13,899 nucleotides of DNA from Bacteroidota bacterium (GCA_947468985.1 CANINJ010000016.1:1-13899), one strand, 5' to 3'. Numbered from the stretch's first letter, positions 1-7,375 are shown. Made by a program: numbers and translations. Notes: generated from the letters alone by a model not told the origin.

Positions 1-189
1 AGGCTGTTTTAAATCAGAAAAAGTAAGATTATCTGTGTTTGACAATCTTAAATTAGTGCTATCGGCTGAAGTATAAACAGTTACTGATCTATTATTTATA
101 GAAAATGACTTGCTTGAAATATTCCCTTTATTTTGTGAAAAAGAAAAAAGGGAAGCTGTTAAGAGTGTTATTAAAACTATTTTTTTCAT
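1..189 (-). CDS. Secreted protein, N-terminal fragment (possible second GH30 glycosidase)
   Basis: This is an open frame from an ATG at 189 that runs off the left edge without a stop, giving 63 visible residues. It begins with a clear signal peptide (MKKIVLITLLTASLFSFSQ, followed by NKGN) with no lipobox cysteine, so the product is probably secreted to the periplasm by signal peptidase I. The following stretch (residues about 33-61, including SVTVYTSADSTNLRLS) resembles the short N-terminal beta-sandwich strand that precedes the catalytic barrel in Bacteroidetes GH30 enzymes. A comparable strand, VDFWLTKGTQSVNLEKQ, occurs in the adjacent complete GH30. It starts 20 bp after the stop of that GH30 gene on the same strand, so it is very likely the next gene of the PUL operon. 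That it is a gene is fairly certain. The GH30 assignment rests on memory of the family and a short fragment, and another secreted glycosidase is possible. Confidence 0.7.
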   Translation of the reverse strand, partial: MKKIVLITLLTASLFSFSQNKGNISSKSFSINNRSVTVYTSADSTNLRLSNTDNLTFSDLKQP

Positions 190-209
190 TGTAAATTTAT
201 TATTATTTA

Positions 210-1652
210 TTACCAAATAAAAGTTCCAACAGAACCCGATTCCAAAGAAGTAATTACCCACTTACCGTTGTGTTTGATGTTAAATAATTCTGTTGCGTTT
301 CCATCATTTTCAACCAGCAATACCTTTTTCCCATTTGGCGTTTTGAAAGCTACGGTGTTTAAATTTCCATTTATAGTACTCGCAATTCTCACCGAACCCA
401 TTGGAACAAATTTTGAAGCGTGTGCAATAATATAATACGCAACATTTCTTATAAAACTATCGGAACTATTGACTGTAATTGCGCCTTTACATTGGCTACA
501 GCCACCAGAAGTATGCGGTTCAAAAGTGGCATTATTAGCCAAATTCCATTCTAATGCATTTTTGCTCCAATTTATCATTGAGCCAATGACAACATTTTTT
601 GTATGCCATTTTAAATCGCCCGCAAAATCACCAGTTGACGAAGTCCATTGCTCCGTAAAATAGATATTTTTATTTGGAAAAGCATCGTGAACGGTTGTCA
701 ATGCGCTAATATCTCCGCTATATAAATGAAAAGCCGATCCGTCGATAAATGGGTTTGCATTGGCATCGCTTAATACCGTAATTGGATATTGTGGATTGTC
801 GCAATTATGGTCATAAACGACAATTTTTGTTGCTAAATTGGCAGTTTGAAATGCAGGCCCTAAATTGTTTTTGATAAAATTAGCTTGTTGATTTGCATAC
901 ATAAGCAAACTCGGATTATTTCCTCCGTGTAACGGCTCGTTTTGAGGTGTAATTGCATCAATGGTAATTCCGTTTTCTTGCATTTTTTGAATGTATTTCA
1001 CAAAATAATTGGCATAGACAGAATAATATTGAGGTTGTAAACTTCCTCCAATAAAACTATTATTGTCTTTCATCCAAACTGGTGCTGACCAAGGTGCTGC
1101 AATAATTTTTATATTTGGATTGATTACTAAAATTTCTTTCAAAACGGGTATTAAATCTGTCATATCGGGTGATAAACTAAAATTCACCAAATTTAAATCT
1201 GTTTGTCCCGAAGGCATATCGTCATAAGAAAAAGCCGAGGCATTCAAATCTGAAGCGCCAATGCTAATTCTTAGGTAACTTATAGAAATTGAATTGGCAT
1301 TAAAACCAAATAATTCTTGTAACAATTCCTGCTTTTTTTGCGCATTTAATTGATTGATAACTTGTGCACTTCCGCCTGTTAAAGAAAATCCGAATCCATC
1401 AATAGTTTGGTAGGTTTGTGCCTCGTTTACTTCAATATTTTGATACATATTATAGGTTGTTCCAAAAGCTAAAACGGAAGATTGTTTTTCAAGATTTACG
1501 GATTGAGTTCCTTTTGTAAGCCAAAAATCAACCTCGTTTGCCACGGGATTTGGATGATTATTTACCACATCATTAGATTGCGCACAACTTATAAATGAAG
1601 AAATTAGAGCTATAATTGAAAGAAACCTCATTATTTTAATTGTTATTTTCAT
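210..1652 (-). CDS. GH30 family glycosidase (beta-1,6-glucanase/glucosidase type), lipoprotein
   Basis: A 480-residue retaining glycoside hydrolase of family GH30, which includes glucosylceramidases and beta-1,6-glucanases. The N-terminus is hydrophobic and ends in FISC (Cys23), a plausible lipobox, so it is probably membrane-anchored. The catalytic acid/base is Glu239 in the NEP motif (TPQNEP, 236-240) and the nucleophile is Glu334 in YFTEQW. Other family marks are the glycine-rich IDGFGFSLTGGSA segment (84-96), AAPWSAPVWMK (185-195) and the C-terminal beta-sandwich (about 410-480). Length is normal for the family. Cys385 and Cys388 lie in a GGCSQC loop. The ATG at 1652 lies 1 nt past the stop of the upstream hydrolase gene, suggesting translational coupling; an alternative ATG at 1631 also leaves a good signal. 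With a GH16 in the operon, trimming beta-1,6 branches of a laminarin-like glucan is the best inferred role. A glucosylceramidase-like or beta-xylosidase-like activity cannot be excluded from sequence alone. Confidence 0.9.
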   Translation of the reverse strand: MKITIKIMRFLSIIALISSFISCAQSNDVVNNHPNPVANEVDFWLTKGTQSVNLEKQSSVLAFGTTYNMYQNIEVNEAQTYQTIDGFGFSLTGGSAQVINQLNAQKKQELLQELFGFNANSISISYLRISIGASDLNASAFSYDDMPSGQTDLNLVNFSLSPDMTDLIPVLKEILVINPNIKIIAAPWSAPVWMKDNNSFIGGSLQPQYYSVYANYFVKYIQKMQENGITIDAITPQNEPLHGGNNPSLLMYANQQANFIKNNLGPAFQTANLATKIVVYDHNCDNPQYPITVLSDANANPFIDGSAFHLYSGDISALTTVHDAFPNKNIYFTEQWTSSTGDFAGDLKWHTKNVVIGSMINWSKNALEWNLANNATFEPHTSGGCSQCKGAITVNSSDSFIRNVAYYIIAHASKFVPMGSVRIASTINGNLNTVAFKTPNGKKVLLVENDGNATELFNIKHNGKWVITSLESGSVGTFIW

Positions 1653-1653
1653 A

Positions 1654-2499
1654 TTAATTGTACTTCATTTCAATATAAACAGGGAAATGATCTGAAGGAA
1701 ATCGCAAGTTCTTTGAATCCGTTAAAACGGCATATTTATTTACAATAAAAGAACTATTTTTAGATAAAAAAATGTAATCGATTTGCTTGGTTGCTGGTTC
1801 ATTATATTGAAAATTATTAAATGTTCCAAAAGGCCCGAATGGTTTTTCAACAGACAATTCTCGGCTGTCATTCATTATTTTTTTCAATTCAATGATTCTA
1901 TTTTCATTGGGTTCGGAATTAAAATCTCCCATAAAAATCAAAGGTAATTTTTGATTGTTTACCGCTTCAATTTTTGATAGTATCAACTCAATTCCTTTTG
2001 TTCTGGCAACTTCTCCGATGTGATCTAAATGCGTATTAAAAACCCAAAAGCTTTTATTTGATTTCAAATCCTCAAAAAGTGCAAAGGTGCAAACCCGATT
2101 ACAAGCCGCATCCCAACCTTTAGAAATTTCATTTGGTGTTTCAGAAAGCCAAAAAGTGGTTTCTTTAGAAACTGAAAATCGTTCTTTTTTGTAATATATA
2201 TTAGAGGATTCTCCTTTTCCAACTCCTTCTCTTCCAATTCCAATGTGATTGTATTGAGAAAGCGCATTAGAAATGTCAATTACCTGATTTGGTGTTGCTT
2301 CTTGAATGCCAAAGACATCTGGTTCATAAAATTGTATTTGCGAAGTAAAAAAATCTTTACGGTGCGACCAATCATTTTCACCATCAACTGCAACATCAAG
2401 GCGAATGTTATAAGTCATTACTTTTAGATTTTGAGAATAAGTAAACAAACTTAAAAGCAAAACTAAAATGAATGAGACCCTATTTATAAATTTATTCAT
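1654..2499 (-). CDS. Endonuclease/exonuclease/phosphatase (EEP) family hydrolase, exported
   Basis: A 281-residue metal-dependent hydrolase of the DNase I/EEP fold. Family residues are all visible: MTYNIR (Asn31), IQEA (Glu67), FNTHLDH (Asn155, His157, Asp159), MGDFNSEP (Asp192, Asn194), Asp241 in QIDYIF, and the SDHFPV signature near the C-terminus (Asp270, His271). The active site looks intact. A signal peptide (MNKFINRVSFILVLLLSLFTYSQ) precedes the fold, so it acts in the periplasm or outside the cell. I chose the ATG at 2499. A longer frame reaches 2550, but it starts at TTG inside a hairpin and would put 17 extra residues before the signal peptide. The EEP superfamily cleaves phosphodiester or phosphomonoester bonds in nucleic acids, inositol phosphates and sphingomyelin. 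The substrate here is unknown. It sits between GH16 and GH30, touching GH30 with a 1-nt gap, so it is co-expressed with the glucan enzymes. Confidence 0.88.
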   Translation of the reverse strand: MNKFINRVSFILVLLLSLFTYSQNLKVMTYNIRLDVAVDGENDWSHRKDFFTSQIQFYEPDVFGIQEATPNQVIDISNALSQYNHIGIGREGVGKGESSNIYYKKERFSVSKETTFWLSETPNEISKGWDAACNRVCTFALFEDLKSNKSFWVFNTHLDHIGEVARTKGIELILSKIEAVNNQKLPLIFMGDFNSEPNENRIIELKKIMNDSRELSVEKPFGPFGTFNNFQYNEPATKQIDYIFLSKNSSFIVNKYAVLTDSKNLRFPSDHFPVYIEMKYN

Positions 2500-2523
2500 T
2501 AAACATAATTTAAAATCTATTAA

Positions 2524-2549
2524 TGCTTCTATTAAAATTAATAGAAGCA
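2524..2549 (-). promoter_or_regulatory. Intra-operon hairpin between GH16 and EEP genes
   Basis: A perfect 12-bp inverted repeat (TGCTTCTATTAA and its complement) is separated by AA, so in RNA the loop would open to about 4-6 nt. It lies 39 nt after the GH16 stop and ends 24 nt before the ATG of the EEP gene at 2499. On the transcribed strand no uninterrupted U-run follows, so it does not look like a strong intrinsic terminator. An mRNA stability or processing element, or a weak attenuator, is more likely. The structure is seen directly; its role is inferred. Confidence 0.6.
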
Positions 2550-2588
2550 ATTAACAGATTAACTAACTAAAAACAAAAACAAACTTTA

Positions 2589-3644
2589 TTAATTATAAAC
2601 CCTAACATAATCGACTTCAAAAGTTGATGAAGTGAAATTAGGATCTATAACTCCTCCGAAATTTCCACCCATCGCAAAATTAATAATCAAAAAGAAATTC
2701 TGATTAAAGGGGAAACTATTGGAATTTAGAAACGTATAAAACAATTGGTTGTCAACATAAAATTTTATTGTTGATGCTGACCAATCGGCGTAATAAATAT
2801 GAAATTCGGTTGTTGAATTTGGCACCGTAATAGTTGCTGTGTCTGGAGTTGATCCAGAACGACCTGGAGAATGCAAAGAAGAATGGTTTACATTCAATTG
2901 ATTTCCTACTTCTTCCAAAATATCAACTTCACCACAAGCAGGCCACCCCACCGAATTTATATTAGCTCCTAACATCCAAAAGGCAGGCCAAGTTCCACCG
3001 CCAACAGGCAATTTTGCTCGTATTTCTACTTTGCCGTATTTGAATGAGAATTTATCTTTTGTGAGAATTCTTGCAGATGTATAACTACTTCCGCTATAAT
3101 TTTCTTTAATAGCATTAATTTTTAATATTCCGTTTTGAACAATTACGTTTTCAGGTCTATTGGTATAATACTCCGCTTCATTGTTTCCCCAGCCACCTGC
3201 TCCTAAATCATAACCCCATTTGGAACTATCAGGAGCGCCGTCAACATTAAACTCATCTGACCAAACTAATGTTGGCGCTACAAAAACTGTAATTGATGTG
3301 GAAGTTGAGATAAAATTTCCAGAATTATAGGCAGATACATAAACAACAAAAGTGTTAGTTCCTGCTGTTGTATAGGTATAAGTTAAATTCCCATTAGTTA
3401 AATCTCGTGTTTCTCCATTTCCAAGTAAAATTTTGTAGGACGTTGCATTTGTAGCGGAAATAGTAAAATTTACAGTTCCACTTCCATTTCCATTAGGATT
3501 TGATGTGTTCGTTCCAACTATTTCGGCTGAAACAGTAAGATTTGTAGGTGCTAAAGTTCCATTCCCATTTGAACTGCTGCAAGAGAATAAAATAAAACCA
3601 CAAACAACCAAATATAAATTGTTCCAATAAAGTTTTTTTGCCAT
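2589..3644 (-). CDS. GH16 laminarinase-type endo-beta-1,3-glucanase with N-terminal PKD-like domain, lipoprotein
   Basis: A 351-residue lipoprotein. The signal peptide ends in ILFSC with Cys22 as the lipidated residue. Residues about 32-122 form a PKD/Ig-like beta-sandwich, and the GH16 domain covers about 126-351. The catalytic motif GEVDILEE has the ExDxxE spacing with the beta-bulge of laminarinases, agarases and carrageenases, unlike the ExDxE of lichenases. Glu239 would be the nucleophile, Asp241 the assisting residue and Glu244 the acid/base. The opening LVWSDEFN (126-133), GGWGNNEAEYYT (150-161), TWPAFWMLG (218-226) and the closing FEVDYVRVYN are all typical of GH16 laminarinases. The expected reaction is endo-hydrolysis of beta-1,3-glucan into oligosaccharides for SusCD uptake. 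The N-terminal module is clearly homologous to that of the upstream 313-residue lipoprotein. After the lipidated Cys comes SSSNGNG, without the acidic residues typical of surface-export signals. The glucanase class is well supported; exact substrate preference is inferred. Confidence 0.93.
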   Translation of the reverse strand: MAKKLYWNNLYLVVCGFILFSCSSSNGNGTLAPTNLTVSAEIVGTNTSNPNGNGSGTVNFTISATNATSYKILLGNGETRDLTNGNLTYTYTTAGTNTFVVYVSAYNSGNFISTSTSITVFVAPTLVWSDEFNVDGAPDSSKWGYDLGAGGWGNNEAEYYTNRPENVIVQNGILKINAIKENYSGSSYTSARILTKDKFSFKYGKVEIRAKLPVGGGTWPAFWMLGANINSVGWPACGEVDILEEVGNQLNVNHSSLHSPGRSGSTPDTATITVPNSTTEFHIYYADWSASTIKFYVDNQLFYTFLNSNSFPFNQNFFLIINFAMGGNFGGVIDPNFTSSTFEVDYVRVYN

Positions 3645-3669
3645 TTTTTGTTTTGGGTTTATTTAAAAT

Positions 3670-3700
3670 AACTCAGAACTAATTAAATTAGTTCTGAGTT
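3670..3700 (-). promoter_or_regulatory. Intra-operon hairpin between surface-binding lipoprotein and GH16 genes
   Basis: A perfect 15-bp inverted repeat (left arm AACTCAGAACTAATT) with a single central base; a realistic RNA stem is about 13 bp with a 5-nt loop. It begins 18 nt after the stop of the 313-residue lipoprotein gene and ends 25 nt before the GH16 ATG at 3644, filling most of a 74-nt gap in an otherwise tightly packed operon. After the stem, the transcribed strand reads ATTTTAAATAAA, not a clean U-run. A partial terminator or an RNA-stabilising element that separates the expression of binding/transport genes from enzyme genes fits the position. The structure is certain; the function is inferred. 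Confidence 0.65.
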
Positions 3701-3718
3701 TTAATTTATTTATAAGAA

Positions 3719-4660
3719 TTACGGTGCTGGTTTTAATTTTAAATACCAAGCATTTCCTGTTTCCCAACCTTGCGCTCTCAAATACATATAATTATCATTG
3801 ATTTCAAGAATTTCATAGGTGTTTTGGCAAGAACCATATCCCACAAAGCCATCTATTCCAGCAACAACAAATTTAATTTGAGTAGATGCAGAAGCAACTA
3901 TTCCAGATACTGAAGGCCCAAAAGACACCGCTTTTGTACTTCCTCCAAAAGAATAGCATCCTTCACCACCAGAAGAGGGAATTCCCGGAATTGCTGTTAA
4001 CGATCCTGTTTTTGTAAATACACCATCAGGAGAGGTAACTTGAAGGGTGTAAGTTCCATTTGCTAATTTTGTAAATTTATATATTGAAGTATAAAAGCAA
4101 TTACAACAAGCTACTTTTTCATCAATTCCTGCAGCCCACCAATCAGGACCAGAACTTCCACTCCAAGGCCCAACTCCTAAATGTCCTGCAACACTTTTAT
4201 CTACAACCCAAGATTTATTAGCATTATTCGTTAAACTTGTAATTATTGATGTAGGAACTGAAAAATCACTTCTTACTGTAATGTCTTTAGTAAGATTAGT
4301 TGAAGTTCCGCCTTTACCATAAGCAATTACAGTGATTCTATAAACAAATTCTCCTGTTTCGGTGAATTTTTTTGTAGTTACTTTTCCCCCAATTATTGGC
4401 GCAAGGTCAGATTCAACAGCATTATTAGAAACATTAAAATAACTAATTTTAAAAGCAAGTGTATTATCTCCAGATAAAGTAATGTTAACTTTTCCTGAGC
4501 CATCTCCATTTGGATTAGCAACATTTTGGCCAACAATCTCTGTTCCTATAATGATGTTTGAAGGAGCAGTTAAGTCTCCTAAATTATAATCTTCTTTTGA
4601 ACAACTACTTATTAGCAAAGCAAAGAAGATCCCTATTATATATTTTAAATTTGTTTTCAT
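3719..4660 (-). CDS. SusE/F-position glycan-binding lipoprotein, PKD-like domain plus Cys/Trp-rich C-terminal domain
   Basis: A 313-residue lipoprotein: hydrophobic signal, then LISSC with Cys20, followed by SKED. That tail matches the K-(D/E)2 pattern of Bacteroidetes surface lipoprotein export signals, so it is probably displayed outside the cell. Residues about 31-130 are a PKD/Ig-like module closely related to the one on the neighbouring GH16; both contain the EIVG-Q/T-N and NPNG-x-GSG-x-VN segments. Residues about 140-313 form a separate domain that begins KSWVVDKSVAGHLGVGP and is rich in Trp (151, 166, 174, 175, 299, 305) and Cys (185, 186, 188, 235, 278). Similar KxW...GHxGVGP domains occur, as I recall, in other flavobacterial PUL proteins, but I cannot name a family. 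No catalytic motif is evident. Its place 8 nt after another binding lipoprotein and downstream of SusCD suggests a surface glycan-binding role, with exposed aromatics contacting glucan. That role is inferred from context. Confidence 0.8.
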   Translation of the reverse strand: MKTNLKYIIGIFFALLISSCSKEDYNLGDLTAPSNIIIGTEIVGQNVANPNGDGSGKVNITLSGDNTLAFKISYFNVSNNAVESDLAPIIGGKVTTKKFTETGEFVYRITVIAYGKGGTSTNLTKDITVRSDFSVPTSIITSLTNNANKSWVVDKSVAGHLGVGPWSGSSGPDWWAAGIDEKVACCNCFYTSIYKFTKLANGTYTLQVTSPDGVFTKTGSLTAIPGIPSSGGEGCYSFGGSTKAVSFGPSVSGIVASASTQIKFVVAGIDGFVGYGSCQNTYEILEINDNYMYLRAQGWETGNAWYLKLKPAP

Positions 4661-4668
4661 AATTATAT

Positions 4669-5850
4669 TTAATTAGTTAATCTTATATTATCAACATAAA
4701 ACAATTCTCCAGTTCCAGATGCTGAATCATTGAATCTAAGTACAAGTTGTTTAAATTTAGATGTAGATGGAATCGCAGAAATTGTACTGAAATCAAAAAC
4801 CAACTCTTCCCAAGCATTCGCTGTGGTAAAGGCAATTTTCAATACGCCAACTCCATTTCCTGGCGCACCACTTCCTGCAACACCAGCTTCTAATTCAATG
4901 TTCAATTTTTTTCCAATATTTGCAGCATCTGTATTATAAACCCATACTTTAATTTTATTTCCTAAAGCAAAATCAATTGGTGAATCCAAAGGACTATAGG
5001 TTCCGCTCCAAGTATTTGCTCCAACTGTTTTTACATATTTTCCAACTGTTGCGCTTGCGTTTATTCCTGTTGGAAATGGATTTGCAATTTTGTCGAAAGT
5101 TACGTTTCCGAAAGTTCCAAAAAAGTAATTTACATTTGGGTTTTCGAAAGTCATCGGCAAACCAAAAGGATCATAAATTGAAATTGGAATAATTACTTCC
5201 GTTTTAGCAACTCCTCCACTATTAGCAACCACTCTTAAATTATAACTTCCTGCAGCAGAATAGGTATGGATAGGTAAATTTGAAACACTCACCCCTGTAT
5301 AATCAGGATTTGCATTGTTGTCTAATGCATTTGGAGTAATATAATTTATTGCTAAAGGGGTTCCAACTTCATTTGCAACATCACCATAGTAAACTGTATA
5401 TGCAGCAGTAGCATATAAAGCAGTTACCTTGTTAATCGTTAAATTATATCCTGCAATGCTTTTGTTAACTGTTATGTTTTGCGGAGCTCTGTAAGTAACT
5501 GTTAAAGAATGAGTTGAAGTTGTTTCATGCCCTGCAATATCAGTTGCTAAAATTGTAACAGTGTATGTTCCTTCTGGATACGAATGTGTAGTACTTTCTC
5601 CAGGGGCAACATTTACAGCTGCTCCAGTTCCATGTCCATAACTAACACTAAAAGAAGTTACTCCTTCACCTGTGGGTGTAATTTTCACATTCCCAGAATT
5701 GTTAGTGCTAATATCGAAAATTTTATCAACGTTACTAGATAAAGCAGTACTTAAAAAAGAAGTGTCTTTATCAATACCATCTTCTTTTGAACAGCTAATT
5801 GTTACAGCTATTAGAATTAAAAAGCTGAAAATTAATTTTATATTTTTCAT
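4669..5850 (-). CDS. SusE-position surface lipoprotein: two PKD-like domains plus C-terminal carbohydrate-binding-like jelly roll
   Basis: A 393-residue lipoprotein with signal peptide ending TISC (Cys20), followed by SKEDGIDKD, a good surface-export signal. Three modules can be traced. The first PKD-like domain is at about 40-120 (THSYPEGTYTVTILATDIAG is a classic PKD strand pair). The second is at about 122-226 (HTYSAAGSYNLRVVANSGG). The C-terminal module is at about 230-393, beginning LPMTFENP and ending ELFYVDNIRLTN. The ending, with WEELVFDFS and FYVDNIRL, is typical of CBM4/6/9-like jelly rolls that bind glycans. It has no evident catalytic residues. It lies 16 nt after susD and 8 nt before the next lipoprotein gene, the usual place of a surface glycan-binding protein that presents polysaccharide to SusCD. 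The domain reading is by pattern; the binding specificity (likely beta-glucan) is inferred from the linked GH16 and GH30. Confidence 0.85.
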   Translation of the reverse strand: MKNIKLIFSFLILIAVTISCSKEDGIDKDTSFLSTALSSNVDKIFDISTNNSGNVKITPTGEGVTSFSVSYGHGTGAAVNVAPGESTTHSYPEGTYTVTILATDIAGHETTSTHSLTVTYRAPQNITVNKSIAGYNLTINKVTALYATAAYTVYYGDVANEVGTPLAINYITPNALDNNANPDYTGVSVSNLPIHTYSAAGSYNLRVVANSGGVAKTEVIIPISIYDPFGLPMTFENPNVNYFFGTFGNVTFDKIANPFPTGINASATVGKYVKTVGANTWSGTYSPLDSPIDFALGNKIKVWVYNTDAANIGKKLNIELEAGVAGSGAPGNGVGVLKIAFTTANAWEELVFDFSTISAIPSTSKFKQLVLRFNDSASGTGELFYVDNIRLTN

Positions 5851-5866
5851 TTTATTTATTTTAAAA

Positions 5867-7375
5867 TTAATAATTTGGATTTTGAATAATAGCCGTATTT
5901 TCTAATTCTTTATAAGGAATTGGAAAAATTTCGTTTTTTCCCGCTACAAAACCTCTACTTGCTAATTTTGTTGCTGCATCACCCCATCTAACTAAATCGA
6001 AAAAACGATGCCCTTCTCCTACTAATTCTAATCTTCGTTCTGCTTTTATTGAAGTTAATGAAACTGCAACAGAAGAAAGTCCAACTCTTGCTCTAACAGC
6101 ATCTAATAATGCTTGGGCTCTTGTTCCAGTTCCGCCTAATGCTTCTGCTTCCATCAAATAAGTATCTGCAAGACGAATTACATAAGTGTCTTGTTTATAA
6201 TTCAAAACAGCATCCCCCGTTCCAGTTGAAATATCAGCTGTTCTTGGAATAAATTTGTTAAGGAAATATCCAGTATCTTGGTTACCAGCAATATAATCGG
6301 CTTGTCCAGCTAATTTAAGTGCTTTCATATCCAGAACTGTAGCTCCAAATCTTGGGTCTAATTTGATTAAATCATATAAATTTTGTGTAATTGGATTAAA
6401 ACTCCAACCTGACGGAAGGTCTGGTGCTATAGTTACTGTTGATCTTGTATATCCACGAGGGCCACACATTACATTTACAGAATTTCCTTCATCTCCTCCA
6501 GAACCCCAATTTCCCCAATAAGAACCTCCTAAATTACTATGAGCAACTTCAATAATTGATTCTGTATTGAATTTATTACTAACCGTCCATAAATCAATAT
6601 AATTAGAAAGTAGGTGGTATCCATATTGACTTGTTCCTCCTGGAGTACCATTTACTTCTGCAAATTGAGCAGCAGCCAACGTATTTTTATTTTCATATAA
6701 ATACACTTTTCCAAGTAATGCTTGAGCCGATCCTTTAGTAAAACGAGCTGCTTCAGCTGCTGGAATTGTAGCAGGTAATACGGCAATTGCTTCAATCAAA
6801 TCATTTTCAATTTGAGTATAAACTGCTTCAGGAGTAGCTTGTGGAACAGAATAAAATTCTGAAACTGCCAAAGGAGTCGTAATTAACGGAACATTTTTAA
6901 ACATTCTTACCAAATTAAAATAATAATTGGCACGCAATGCTTTACATTCTGCAGCATATCTTGCTTTTAAATTATCTTCCATTGGAACGTTAGGTAATTT
7001 TGTAAGCAAAACATTAGCTCTAAAAATCCCTTGATAATGATCATTCCAAAAACTTGCTGGAATGGTCGTAGCACTTATCGTAAAATTTGAAAAGCCTTGA
7101 ATTCCAGCCCCATCAGTTGCTGTACCTCCACCTGCTACATGGTCATCTGATCCAGCATTCATCATCGTAATCATATTTTCAAAACCTCCCGAGTTTTTTC
7201 TCATTACATCATAAACAGCAACAAGACCCGAATAAGCTTGCGATTGATTTTGATAGTATGCTGACTCTAAACTTGTACCTGAAGGTGTAACTTCAATAAA
7301 ATCTTTGGTACAAGATACTGCGGTAATTAACATTGTCGCAACAATGGCTAAGTACTTTATATTTGTTATTTTCAT
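5867..7375 (-). CDS. susD: SusD/RagB family nutrient-binding outer membrane lipoprotein
   Basis: A 502-residue SusD homologue of normal length. The signal peptide ends TAVSC (Cys22) and is followed by TKDFIEV. The N-terminal helical region (AYYQNQSQAYSGLVAVYDVM, 39-58) and TPR-like helices (ALRANYYFNLVRMFKNVPL, 146-164; QALLGKVYLYENKNTLAAAQF, 218-238) are typical. The family signature near the C-terminus is complete: ERRLELVGEGHRFFDLVRWG (446-465), followed by the closing FPIPYKELENTAIIQNPNY. SusD sits as a lid on the extracellular face of SusC and helps capture oligosaccharides. The gene starts 12 nt after the susC stop, so the two are cotranscribed. The symbol denotes the family; this is not the starch-specific SusD of Bacteroides. 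Confidence 0.96.
   Translation of the reverse strand: MKITNIKYLAIVATMLITAVSCTKDFIEVTPSGTSLESAYYQNQSQAYSGLVAVYDVMRKNSGGFENMITMMNAGSDDHVAGGGTATDGAGIQGFSNFTISATTIPASFWNDHYQGIFRANVLLTKLPNVPMEDNLKARYAAECKALRANYYFNLVRMFKNVPLITTPLAVSEFYSVPQATPEAVYTQIENDLIEAIAVLPATIPAAEAARFTKGSAQALLGKVYLYENKNTLAAAQFAEVNGTPGGTSQYGYHLLSNYIDLWTVSNKFNTESIIEVAHSNLGGSYWGNWGSGGDEGNSVNVMCGPRGYTRSTVTIAPDLPSGWSFNPITQNLYDLIKLDPRFGATVLDMKALKLAGQADYIAGNQDTGYFLNKFIPRTADISTGTGDAVLNYKQDTYVIRLADTYLMEAEALGGTGTRAQALLDAVRARVGLSSVAVSLTSIKAERRLELVGEGHRFFDLVRWGDAATKLASRGFVAGKNEIFPIPYKELENTAIIQNPNY

Noticed and set aside
469..663. 64-residue plus-strand frame opposite GH30
   Set aside because: It lies wholly antisense to a well-supported catalytic domain and its translation shows no protein-like motif.
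2064..2427. Short frames on both strands overlapping the EEP gene
   Set aside because: They overlap conserved EEP coding sequence in other frames and have no independent support.
2500..2550. Longer EEP frame starting at 2550 (17 extra residues)
   Set aside because: Its first codon is TTG and lies within the arm of a perfect hairpin. It would place extra residues before a clear signal peptide that begins at the ATG at 2499.
4730..5192. Plus-strand frames of 69 and 71 residues opposite the 393-residue lipoprotein
   Set aside because: Antisense shadows of an intact multi-domain gene.
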